Part shown: positions 45,701-59,300 of the stretch, piece after piece | How the letters are laid out: each line of letters opens with the position of its first letter | Numbering within the stretch: position 1 is the first letter of the stretch | Assembly: GCA_963662155.1 (NCBI GenBank) | Contig: OY759262.1 | Location: 16,322,282-16,386,281, forward strand | Direction: 5' to 3' | DNA length: 64,000 nt | From: Lamellibrachia columna | Taxonomy: Eukaryota > Annelida > Polychaeta > Sabellida > Siboglinidae | Position numbers and translations under genes: made by a program | The notes under the pieces: generated by a model | Seen by the model: the letters and a program-made list of their open reading frames with translations, nothing else | The model's database searches: none | What the model was told of the DNA's origin: nothing

Positions 45701-47322
45701 CTTCAACTTATATAAACATCATGTCCAAAAGTTTGACATTTGAAATTTTTTTATTTTGAAATGTCACGTTTTTCACTGGCATTTTACGTAGTGTTCACAA
45801 AACATAACGGCCATTGCTAACATTGACATGTCTCCTTAATTTGCCGTCACAATGGCCCTTGAATTGAAATTATAACGTGTTGTACGATATCAGGTTATAC
45901 CAGCCATCTGATATACACATGGCAGGGTGTGCTTATGACCATTTTGATTGGCCTGTTATCCGTGGGGTCACCAGGTCACATTAACGTGCCATTCCGTTAT
46001 AGTTTCAAAAGCACAATAAGCTCTGATTGCACTGATATTTGCTGGTTTAAGGACATGATTTAGTTAGGTAAATACAGTACTAAAATCACAGTAACCAGAC
46101 GATAATATGGTCCGTGTTCATGGTGAATGAATAAAGCTGGTTTAAAGATCAGCGCTCATGCGGTCATTCCCATGGAAACATCGTCAGCATTTCTAAGAAG
46201 TCAGGCGTATTTCCCAAAGGACTGGTTTTTAAAGGGTGGATTGGCGAAATATGACATTAGTGCCGGGTGATTATTTATGGTGTCAACATTCAGTTCAATA
46301 TTTCCTAGGATGTTATGAGGAAAAAAAGGGAAAAATCAACTGACAGCTACCCTAGCTACCTTAAGAGGAAGGAAGTTGGGAGGAGACTGGGATGAGCAGG
46401 GAACATTGCCTGAATGGATGGAGATGGGGTTGCCATAGGAAGCAGTGGAGGGTGGTGGAATTTGTACCATGCCCCTTCAACTTTCATTTTTTGTGCTACA
46501 TGTTATGTATTGTCCCTGGCAGACCTGATCACGCAAACAACATTCAACTTCTCTTTGGAGTATCCATACAACAGCTTCATGAAAGCCACTCATTCTTATA
46601 ATTCAATCACAGCAATCCCAATCATTCTCAACTGCCAGGTACTCATTTATATATCCGAGTGAACTGAGGCAATAGGGGCTGAACATGGATTCATCTGCAT
46701 TCATCACTGAATTGTCCAAGCTTTAAGCAGCAGCAAGTGCATTTGAACATGGAGTCAAAAGAAGATACTAACCGTCAACTCCTGTGCAATGTCTGGCCCG
46801 ATGAAATATGTGCGAGTGTCAAGTTTATCCACAGGTCCATATTGCTTCTCAAACTCACAGAAGTCATCAAAGACTTTGGGGTACATTGCAGAACTGAGGA
46901 CATCGCGGTCAGTTATACGCATTCCGTGTTGCTCCTGCAGGTCTGCCTTCAGGGCCTTGAAGTCAAGGGGCGGCATCGACGCCCCAGGTCGCCCCTCTAT
47001 CTTCGGAGCCCCCTTCAGAATCTGACATCGGCATAAAACTAAATGTCAAGACAAATTCTTTCTTGAGCCAAGACTGACTCACTGCCGTCATTACTAGATT
47101 CATCGAGGCATATAAATGGGAATTGAAACTTTACTTTTACAACACAACAGTGTAACACATGTTGACTTAAATTAACTTTCAAATGAATAAAACGTATAAT
47201 ATGCTTCAAGACAAGACAAATTGAGAAATAGAAATTTGATTTATCCCACGGGCACTGGCAAAATGTCAGCTATACCAGACAAGTCTGATCTACATTACAG
47301 GATATTCATATGTTAGTATGCG

Positions 47323-47386
<64 letters not shown>

Positions 47387-50300
47387 TGTATATATTTGGC
47401 TGTCCCACCATATATATTATCTATTTTATGTATGTATGTATGTACACCTGTCATGTATGTATGTACAGCTGTCATGTATGTCTGTATGTACAGCTGTCAT
47501 GTATGTATGTATGTATGTATGTACAGCTGTCATGTATGTATGTATGTACAGCTGTCATGTATGTCTGTATGTACAGCTGTCATGTATGTCTGTATGTACA
47601 GCTGTCATGTATGTCTGTATGTACAGCTGTCATGTATGTTGCCATGTATTAACATATTTTCCATACTTTTATTTTTTATTCAACCGATTCATCACGAATG
47701 AATAAATTTTACTTCTAGTAAACTTCATTATATTAAACCCTTCAGCCGGAGCCGTCTTTTACCCTGGTGTCTCTCTAATACTGGACACACTTTGTTGCAA
47801 TGAGACAATCACAGCACGAACAGTTGATGTACCTTAGTCCTGAGAGGCTCTGGGAAGCCCCCCACTGGCTGTCCCACCAGTCCCTGCATGAACTCAACGA
47901 CAGACAGCGGGAAGGAGAGCTCATCTGCGCGTTCCTCCACCATAGTCGCTGACAGCTTGTTCTGCACCATGAACTGGGCCAGGTCTCCAACCACCTTCGA
48001 TGATGGCGTCACCTGAAACATGTGACGAACCATGTGACACTAATCGTTCCATTAGAAACCAAACAGGGAGAGTGGTAAGTAGTCCGCTGTGAACCTTTCT
48101 AAGACAACTGGCAAATGGAATTTTGGCTATGACTTTGTGCGACACAACACGCCCATGGAGCACTACAGAAGCCATCAGCACGACAATGTAAAAAAGGAAA
48201 TTATTTATCTTTATAAATGTGATCTTATGATTTTAAAAATGACCAAGGCGTGCTACAGCAAAAACAGTGATACATATTATTCTCCTGACATTTGTTTCTG
48301 GAGTGCTTCTAGTGACAAAATGCCAGACGGACCATCAATTGTGCTCTTTATATCGATCAGACTCTTTAAAACAGAAGTCTGTACCATTCTGTGTTTAAAC
48401 CTCATACAATAACAACAATATTTACTGACCTACTTCAACTGATCTGCCTATTGACCGGTTGACCTACTTTAATGATGTCGCCTAGCAGCATGTTGGCTTC
48501 CTTGTACATGGCTTTGATCTCTTCGAACTGTTCAGCGAGACCGAGAGAGAACGCCTGGAACTGTAGGTTCGTGTACTGGCCGCCAGGAATCTCATTGAGG
48601 TAGATGTCCGAGTTTCCGCTCTTGAGTGTGACTGTGCTCTCAAACGGGGCGTAGAGCTGGCGCGTCTGCTCCCAATAGGCTGAGTACTTGTTCACATTGG
48701 GAAGGGAGATCCCTGCCAAGTACACTCACTTTACTCACCAAATCACTCAAGTCACACTCAGTTTTGTTTACACGAGGCCATTAATTGCAGTGACAACCCA
48801 TGTGACTTGACTGTCTGTTTATGTAAAAATTACGTCATTGTGATGACGCGTCACTGGAATTTGCCGAACTTAGGAGATTGTTGGCAAGAACCACAACTGG
48901 CTTGTACTGTTATGGATAACTAAGTTTGTGTGTCTTCTTTTGTTCCATCTGAATGATTACCTCCCCCCACACTGTCATTCCAGCTAATCTGCAACCAGTG
49001 TTGTGTTCAATTACAACTGTAACTGCAATCAAGGGTAATCATTTACACGATACACAGTAATAACAATACTAGTACTGTGAAGACTAATGTAATCATGGTT
49101 CAGTATCTTTGTAATCAAACCATTTAACCTATCATAATCAGGGAAACATTTGAGTAAAGTTACACTGAAACTTTACACACAGACAAATCAGCACACCACA
49201 GTACCTTCTTACTTAACTCGCAAATGTTACCACATTTAGAAGATAGCTTAATCAATACCAAATCTATATAATCATAATCGTAAATGTTCTAAATCTCACA
49301 ATCATAACAGAGATTATATAATCAAACCAATCCTGTCTTCAACATCCTTTCTCACATCACAAACCCTGCATGACCTTTGACCTGCTCCCTAGAGCCCCCA
49401 CCCAGTGTCTCACCAACCTGTATCCAGAGGGGATCTCTCCAAGGACGCCACCACTGCCCCCATGCTCGGCTGCGATGTCATTCCAGACATGGAGTCGACA
49501 GCGACATCAACAACATCAGCTCCGGCTTCGGCTGCAGCCAACATGGACGCGACTCCAGCCATGGCCGTGTCATGGGTGTGCATGTGGATTGGGATGTCGG
49601 GGTGACGGTCTCGTAGGGCGCTAACAAGCAGCTTGGCTGCCTGGGGGCGCAGCAAGCCTGCCATGTCCTGAGGTAACACAGGGTAACACAGAAGGTAAAA
49701 CAGGGGTAACTGAGAGGGTAAAACAGGGGTAACAGTCACACGAAGATAACACAGTCACACGAAGGTAACACAGTCACCTGAGAGTAACATGGTCACACGA
49801 GGGTAACAGTCACATGAGAGTAACACAGTCACATGAGTGTAACACAGTCACATGAAGGTAACAGTCACATGAGAGCAACACAGTCACATGAAGGTAACAC
49901 AGTCACATGAAGGTAACACAGTCACATGAAGGTAACACAGTCACATGAAGGTAACACAGTCACATGAAGGTAACACAGTCACATGAAGGTAACACAGTCA
50001 CATGAAGGTAACACAGTCACATGAAGGTAACACAGTCACATGAAGGTAACACAGTCACATGAAGGTAATGCAGTCACATGAGGGTAACACAGGGATTCAT
50101 CTGCATTCACCAGTCTCGTAGACCTACACATTAAGTATGATTAGTAGATGCATAACTCCCTCTGTTCCCAGATTATTGCAGAAAGCACCATTTTAAGCAC
50201 AGTAAAAGTATGGCCAAATACGTTTCAAAAGAATATTATAACATATTTACACTATACATTTTAATATGCCAAAGATATTCCAACATGCACACATGAACTC

Positions 50301-53300
50301 GCATGCACACATGCATGCACGCACGCACAGCCTGTGTAGTGGCCAGTTTCTGCCTCGTGGGACAATGTTTATCTTAGCTGCTTCATGTTGATAAATAGCC
50401 AGCATAATTTTACATTTATAATTGTCTTTACTGTAAACAGTTAAACACTTGTTTTTATATAACACTGCATCCTGTGTGTATGTCATTTACACCCCTGGCA
50501 GACCAACCCAACTTCTCTCGGAAGCATTCAGCCAGGTTGCAATTATTGCATGAAAACTATTTATTCTTCTTGACTGAGGTACCGAAATTCTAACCATTAT
50601 GCAATTGTGGCCTATAATAGAACTTTACCCCAAGTGTGGCTCATTTTCAAAGATTCTACCTGCCACAACGAAGCCATACACCCACCTTAATGCCAAGGAT
50701 GTGAGTTCCAGCCTTGACGAGTTCGTCTGATAGATCGAGATAGTACTGCAAGTTGTACTTGGTCTTCTCTGGGTTTGACACATCGCCCGTGTACGAGATT
50801 GCAGCCTCCACAACACCACCTGGTAATGATTAATTGATGTTTCACCGCTGTTTTTAAACATATGAAGTGTACAGTGGACATGGGATAGTGTGTAAATGCT
50901 AGCAGTGTAAACACGTTTAAAAACAAAATTGACGGATATCTGATATGGGTGATAATAGAAGTTGTTGGGTTCTTGACAAGCCAAAGTCTTCCTTGTCCAC
51001 TTGTCATACAGAGCCTGTTGTTTTGGATGGCAGTCCTAAGTCTGGTTAAATCATTGCCAACTACTATTGGCACATGACATGATACAATACAAAATTAAAA
51101 AATTTATCAGCCAAACATTTTTCGCACACAAACATGTGTTTGGTGTTTTGTGAATATAGATTCTGCTATGCCAAGTAGGCAGACATCGTTACATCTAACT
51201 TTCACAAAATTACCACCTGCATGAGAATATGTAAAACAGACTCCAACCTATACAAATTTAGTACTAATCCTCCAGGACACAACATTGTATTAACTTATTT
51301 CCTGAGAAGCATGTTTCCGATTGACAAAATTCCCAACATGCATTACCGGCGTTCCCAGCGGCTTCCATTCCCAATTTTAGGTTGGGGATGTAATTGAGGG
51401 AATCGAAGACTCGGAAGACATCCATGCCACACTGCACCGCCATCTCACAGAATCTGCCAACATCACTTTCATATCATTTCAAAGTCTCAACACAGATATA
51501 CACACTCTCAAGATCAATAACGTATTTGATATAATAATATTACATTAACAAATAGTTATCTAATCAACATTATGAAAGTCAGAGCAGTCAGATATCAATT
51601 AAAGACCAAATTCATAAATTTTAACAATAGTGTGGATGGAATCAAATTGCTTTTATATGTACACTGATAAAACATAAAGATGATATGCATAGCTTTATAT
51701 AAGTTCCCAACATTTTCCTGAACATATTCTACTTTCCTCGGACCAAAACAGTTTTATTTGACCTATTTTTACAGTCAGTCAAAAACAGTTAATATTAATG
51801 TTGTAATGTAAATATTTCACTGCAGATGTCCCACTCTCCTGAACAACAAGATTCACCACTCCCCTCAGCCCCTTGCGATCAGCCCCCTGCCGTCAGTCCC
51901 ACCCCCACAACCGACAGACCAACACTGACATTCTGTGTAATGCTTACTCGTGCACGACGTTGTCGGGGTAACTAGTGTAGCCGACGGCATTCGCCCCTCT
52001 CAGCAGCATCTGGAAGGGCACATTGGGAATGAGCTTGCGCAGTGTCTCCAGCCTTTCCCAAGGACACTCTCGCAGGAAGCGCATCGCCACGTCAAACGTC
52101 GCTCCTTCAACACAACATGTTTCCTCATCACCTCACAGAGTGACAGCATTTGTTTGTTAAGTACAGTGAACTCTGCTTAATAGAATCACTTCAGGCCAGA
52201 GAAATTTGATTTTATTAAGTGGCTATTTCATTGGAGCGAATATCCGAGAGAAAATGGTACGATAATCATGTAGGTTTTAATTCTCGGTCTCAGTTTAATT
52301 TAATTCTCACTTTAAAAACCAATAGCTACAATCAATAACATTTCAGTTTATGTAATGTTTTAGATTGTACCATGTACCGTTTTCCGTAATAAAAACACTG
52401 ATCAATATTCTGTGATACAAATGCCTACAAAGTATAATTTTTAGCAACTGGCAGACAGATTCTGTTAGGCAGCACATTCCAACTCTACCAAACGGCTGAT
52501 CCTGTTATCAGTGACTCTGTTCTATGTTGTAAATGTATGAATTTCCTGAAAGTTTGTATGCCATGCATACATGAAAACAAATATAATGACTAAACTTGTT
52601 GAATAATGGCAGAAAATATGATGTAATTTAATCCCCCAAAAATGTGACTGAACACATCACATAATCATGACAATGTAATCTATACGTCACACAAAATTAC
52701 TAAAACAATTTGGTAACTTATAAAATACCACATAACCATGACAACATACCTCCCCAGTTCTCCACGCTGAACAAGTTGTTGAAGTTGTGCGTTACATAGG
52801 GTGAGATTCGCTTGAGGTCATGAGTGCGCACCCTGGTGGCTAGGAGAGACTGGTGGGCATCCCTGAATGTCGTATCCGTGAGCAACAGACCCTTGTGATC
52901 CCGCACGGCACGGGCAAATCCCTCAGGCCCCTTCTCCTTGAGAACGTCCTTCCAGCCTTTGGGTGTTTCTGGGTCTACAGATGCCAGGGAAACACAGTTA
53001 GACCCCAAAACCACAGGCAGACGGACACAGGCAGACGGACACAGGCAGACGGACACAGGCAGACGCTGCACACATGGCATCAACACACCAGGCTCGCTCG
53101 CATGCATATACAATTCAACCAAAAAATATGTAATGTTTCTGTGAGAAAAACAACTTTCTGACAACAACACACAATTTATATTACTATTCTCACAGAGTAC
53201 ACTCTTAAAATAACATGGCTTCTTCTAGACTTTAATAAAAACTTAATATCAGAAACAAATTGTACCCCCACCAACCCATGATGTGAACAGTTTTGTTTCT

Positions 53301-56300
53301 ACAATTTTCCAATCATGTGAGTTGACCCTTCTTATGATGCATGAACGTTGATAAATAACCAACAAAAACATTTATGGGGAACAACATGACTGACACATAA
53401 GATTATCAAACTGATTTCAGCAACTCATGGCAAATATTGCATAAATGTACAATCTCGCACACACATGACATCTCATTTGCATTAAATGATGCCATGTTTC
53501 ACGCGCAGTGAATATTGCAAAAGCCAAGTGAGCTTATACACAACATACAATGGAATTGTTTGAATGAAAGTCAACATATATATATACAACATTCTGTGAC
53601 ATATAGCAAGCTGTAGCATGACATGTGAATGTCAACTGGCTTGTAATTTGCAAGCCTGTGAAGCAAAATATAAAGTGGCATTAGGCAGCAAAAATTTGCT
53701 TACCACGAATATCAGGCACTGCGCAACAAAATGTTAACTATGTAAAACCATCACATATAAAACTAAGCAAACGTGAACAGCAAAAATGAAATAGACAAAA
53801 GAAAAAAATAGTGAATATAATGAACACATAAACGTCAAGACAAGCATGAATGTGGGAACGCATTTTAACACCACGGGAATGTGCTATATATATTGTTAGA
53901 AACAGTCCCTCCTATTGAAGTCTGGGCACCTTCGTAAGAAGTAGGCGACATGCAACCACGCACTGCACACATGCAGCCATGCACTACACACATGCAACCA
54001 CGCACTGCACTCACACAACAGAAGCCAGACTAGCACTCAAACTGGACTTTATTGTTACAAAAGAGGTAATTGCAGAAAACAGCATACAGGAAATGGGTTG
54101 ATCAGCTCTTAGTAGTTGGTAAGTAGTTGGGATGTCTGGTCATGGTTTATGATGTTTGATGCTTCAACTAGGATTGCTACCAAAAGCTGGCCAGGCTTAA
54201 TTAAGTGTAACCTTAAAAATATGCTTGCTGTAAAATTTTTTCTTTTGGGACCGCAAACCCTTTCTCTCTAGTGTAATAATGGTAGAGCAGAAAATGCATT
54301 TCGGCAATGACTGAAAATGTAGAATTAATTTACTGTCATGAAAAAATGGAAGATCGTGTTTTGTCTTGTGCTAGATAGAAATGTGATAAAAAGCAGTCTC
54401 AATAGTTGTAACGAAATCTGTCGGTAATCTTATATATTTTTTATAACAATCATCAATGTGGAAGATGCCATAATCAAACACACTACAAAACACTACATCA
54501 ACAAGTGACATCAGTAGTTGGTAAAACAAACTTCTTCTATTCCATTTGTTGGTGAGGAAAAATCCATTTGACATACCAACATACGAGCATTTTTGTTGCA
54601 TGATAAATAGATTTAATACAATGATTATGGAGACAGCTTGTAAAAATCCTATTTCCTGTGCCATTTAAACATAGATGTTGCAAAAAAATTGCACTGGGAC
54701 ACGGATAATGCTAAACTATACACATATTAATCAGCATCGAGCCTCAGCTACTCACAGATCATGCGATATAAACTAACTGTACTCACAGAAAGGCATTGGG
54801 GGTACGGTCGGTTCGAGTATGGGAGGCTTTATAGTGGTTGCGAGCATTGTGACTGGGCCATTCACCATCGTCTCTCCAAGAAAATACAGGAGCTTCTGCG
54901 CCCGGTTCTGTGCCAGGGGGAACTGGAACAGTTCTGGGTTCTCATCGATGAAGTACGTGTCAACAGCGCCATGCATGAATGCTGGGTTGTGCAACACGTT
55001 CAGCAGGAATGGTGTATTCGTCTGGCAATGACAGAAAAGATTTTGTTGGCTAATTGCTTCACATTCCATCTCAAATGTCAGCCAGTGTTATCCCAACTAG
55101 AGGAACTGAGAATGTATTCAAATTATAAAAACATCAACACACATGCACACACATTAATTATATTATATATTTCCTGTAAGCAAACAAACCACACGCATCT
55201 TGTTCATATTTTAAGCTTAGTTAGCTTTCGGTGATCTTCATTGAACATTTTTTTAAACCATATAACACTTTAATAACCATAACATTATCAGGACAATTAT
55301 TTTTTTATTTTGTTGCCTGTGTACCTTAAACGTGCTTTATCAATAATTTTTTTTTGCTAGTCTCATTTCAAATTAAGTTTGTGCAACTTTCGTATGTAGT
55401 TTTTGTGAAAACATCAGAAAAACTATTAAATTAGTTAATGCTTGTTCAAGTATTTACTGAACTGAAAATCGAAATGCTGAAAAATCACGATTTTGTTCCT
55501 TGGTGAAATTTCGTAACTTTGTCATGTGATCGGCGAGAGGATGGAGGTCACGCCCATGATCAACATTGACCAACACAGTGTTTACCATTTTGGATATTCA
55601 CTATTTTGATCCTTACCAGATGTAATGACTAAAGTAAATTCTTTTGATGATTTGAACAAAAGTAAGCAATTTTTTATTAAATCGACTGCGGATGTTACAT
55701 AAACTATTCACACACTACGTATCTGGACACCAATGAACCGGATTTGTGATAGGCTAAATCAGTTGAGGAAGCAGTTTTAACTACCTCTCAGTTCATTTTA
55801 CAAGTTCTTTATATCAATATGGTTTTAATGTTTAGTACAAAAAACAGGTTAACAATAGTCTAAAGGCCATATCTTGTTCAAATAAATGTACATAAAAACT
55901 ATATAAATATATTTGTATATGTGTTATGACAAATCCGAAACTACATAGTGGTTAAAATTTATTTTAAACAGTGACAGATCATAGTGTAAACATGGAAATG
56001 TCTGTTTTCCAGAAATACCATGTGGGGCAGATTTGTGACATCATGAGTGGAACACATCTCCCCCAGATCTGATGTTCTAAGCCGCTGGATTTTATCTCAT
56101 TTCAACAGTTTCTCTCTTTGAAGTGAAGAAGTGGTAAAAAGATGTGTTATGGAAAACTGTAGCAATTCCAATTTGACTGGCCACTCGATGGATAGCTTTC
56201 CCCAAGACACGATTTTTCAACAGAAATGGGAACGTTTTGTTTGAAACAGGATATCTGACTGGACCCATGCAAATAGCGTAATTTCTGTTACACATTGCAC

Positions 56301-59300
56301 AACACCTGACGACTTAAATTCAGTGGAAGATGAGCTTCAAAAGACGTTCAAAAAGTTCAAGTTAGGCATCAAGACATCCTCAATTTCTTGAGATGTACAC
56401 CAAGTTATTAGTACCACCGCAACAAGGTCAACGCTATCAACTGGTCAACAACTGGGTCGCCACCAGTGTCAGACCTTCTTCCCAGCAGGTTCAGGCCTTT
56501 ATGGTGCCACGTTGGGCTGACTAACGTCAACAGAAACGATCTCGTCTCTTGAACTGTCCCCACTGTCTCCAAAATATATATATCATCATCAAATGCGACA
56601 CTCTCAGTGTAAAAATTGACATCGCTCGCAGAACTACTGGAGTCAGCCACCATTGTTTACGAGTCACTGCACAGCCAGGCCGCTGCAAAACTGTCAATCA
56701 CAGTCAGGCCCCTGCACCGCTGTCAATCACAGTCAGGCCACTGCACAGCTGTCAATCACAGTCAGGCTGCTGCACGGCTGTCAATCACAGTCAGGCCGCT
56801 GCACGGCTGTCAATCAGTCAGGCTCAAGGCCGGCGGCTGTGTTCCACACGTGACGTCACATAGTAGGTGCAAATCTAATGTGTGTATCGCTCGGCACTTT
56901 CCGTGAGGTGGCAAATTTAAAGGCTCTTTTTATGTTGTATGCTCATATTCAGTACATAATATATATTTGGCAACACCATCATTTGAAAGTGCATCAATCA
57001 TTTGTCATTAAAGAACATTGCACATTTAATCCCAGGATATGGCCTTTAACAACTTGACCTTGACTGACCTTAACACCCCTGATGCGGAACTCCCTCAATG
57101 CCCTTTCCATCTTGTAGCAAGCTCTCTCGTGGCTCTTTGCATGGGCAATCACTTTCACGAGTAGTGAGTCATAGTAGGGTGAAATAATTGCCCCTGCAAA
57201 TGTTGCAGCTCCGTCCAATCGGATTCCCATGCCTTCTCCGCTGCGGAACACCTAAAGCAGAACATACAGTGACTTACAAAATGTCAAATGAACTTACGTT
57301 TTAATTGTACAAACCATGCTTTTTAATCATTACTGCATTACGGTTGGATAACCAAATTTTATTATAATTCTTTGAGCTAAAAAATTTAATTGTAGAAGAC
57401 AGTTGTTCCTTAACTCAAGATTCAATGTGAGGGCCAGTAAATCAGAAATAAATGTGTTAAGACAGGTTATCATATATTTGTTGCTATGACTACCGACCTC
57501 TATCCTGCCTGTGTCAGGTTGGAAGTTCTTCGCTGGATCCTCCGTTGTCATTCGGCACTGGATGGCGCCACCGTTTGAGGTGACGTCATTCTGATTCAGT
57601 CCCATCTCCGGCAGTGACTTGCCTTCTGTGACACGGATCTGTGTGTGCACCAGGTCAACCCTGGATGACAGACGTGACACGGGTAATGTTATTATTGTCC
57701 AGGTCAGCCCTTGGTGACAGACAATGTGAAAAGGGTAATGTTAGCATTGTCCAGGTCAACCCTTGGTGACAGACAATGTGACATGGGTAATGTTAGTATT
57801 GTCCAGTTAAACCCTTGGTGACAGACAATGTGACATGGGTAATGTTAGTATTGTCCAGGTAAACCCTTGGTGACAGTAAATGTGACATGGGTAATGTTAG
57901 TATTGTCCAGGTAAACCCTTGGTGACAGTAAATGTGACATGGGTAATGTTAGTATTGTCCAGGTAAACCCTTGGTGACAGACAATGTGACATGGGTAATG
58001 TTAGTATTGTCCAGGTAAACCCTTGGTGACAGTAAATGTGACATGGGTAATGTTAGTATTGTCCAGGTAAACCCTTGGTGACAGTAAATGTGACATGGGT
58101 AATGTTAGTATTGTCCAGGTCAACCCTTGGTGACAGACAATGTGACATGGGTAATGTTAGTATTGTCCAGGTAAACCCTTGGTGACAGTAAATGTGACAT
58201 GGGTAATGTTAGTATTGTCCAGGTAAACCCTTGGTGACAGTAAATGTGACATGGGTAATGTTAGTATTTAACAAGATTTAACAAGATTTGCCATCCAAGC
58301 CAAAGGCCCAGATGGCAAGTGGACAAGGAAGCCATTGGCTTATCGAGAGTCCAACAATGTTCACCTACTTATAACCCGCCCTCCTGATATATGTGTCAAC
58401 CTTGTTTTTAAACATATTCACGCTGCTAGCAGTTACACAATCTGTAGACAATTTGTTCCATTCATTTATTGTCCTCTGTGAGAACGAGTGCTTCCTGATG
58501 TCCAATCTACATTGATCCTTTACTAATTTTACCTCATGTCCTCTAGTTCTGCTATCCTTCTTGAGTGAGAAAAACATATTTCTATCAATAATTTCATACC
58601 CATTCAATATCTTAAAAACTTCAATCTGATCTCCTCTTAACCTCCTTGTCTCTAGAGTTGTTAAACCACATTCTTTCAGGCGTTCTTCATAACTAAGGTC
58701 TCTCAGTTCTGGAATCATTTTAGTTGCTCTCCTTTGTATGCGTTCAAGCGTATCTATATCCTTCTTACGATATGGTCTCCATGCTTGTATACAGTATTCT
58801 AAATGAGGTCTAACTATTGCTTTATAAAGAGGTATAATTAACTTTTTTCCCTTGTATGTTATGTTTCTTCTAATCAATCCAAGAATTTGATTACCCTTTG
58901 AAGCTGCAATACCACACTGCTCTGAAACTTTCATATCAGCGCTTATTGTAACTCCTAAGTCCTTTTCTTTTACAGTAGTACCCAGAACAGTATCTCCCAT
59001 TTTATAGTTTACATTCAAGTTCCCATGTCCTGTATGTAGGCATTTACATTTCCCAAAATTGAACAGCATCTGCCATTTCTCAGACCATTTCACTAATCTG
59101 TCTAGATCGTTTTGTAAATGTTGTTTATCACCATCAGTATTAACCTTTCTAAACAGTTTTGTGTCATCCGCAAATTTCAGTACGTTACTTGTTATACTGT
59201 CGTCCAAGTCATTGATATAAATTAAGAATAATATAGGTCCTAGTACTGACCCTTGAGGTACCCCACTCAAAACCGATTTCCAATTTGAAACTTCTCCATC

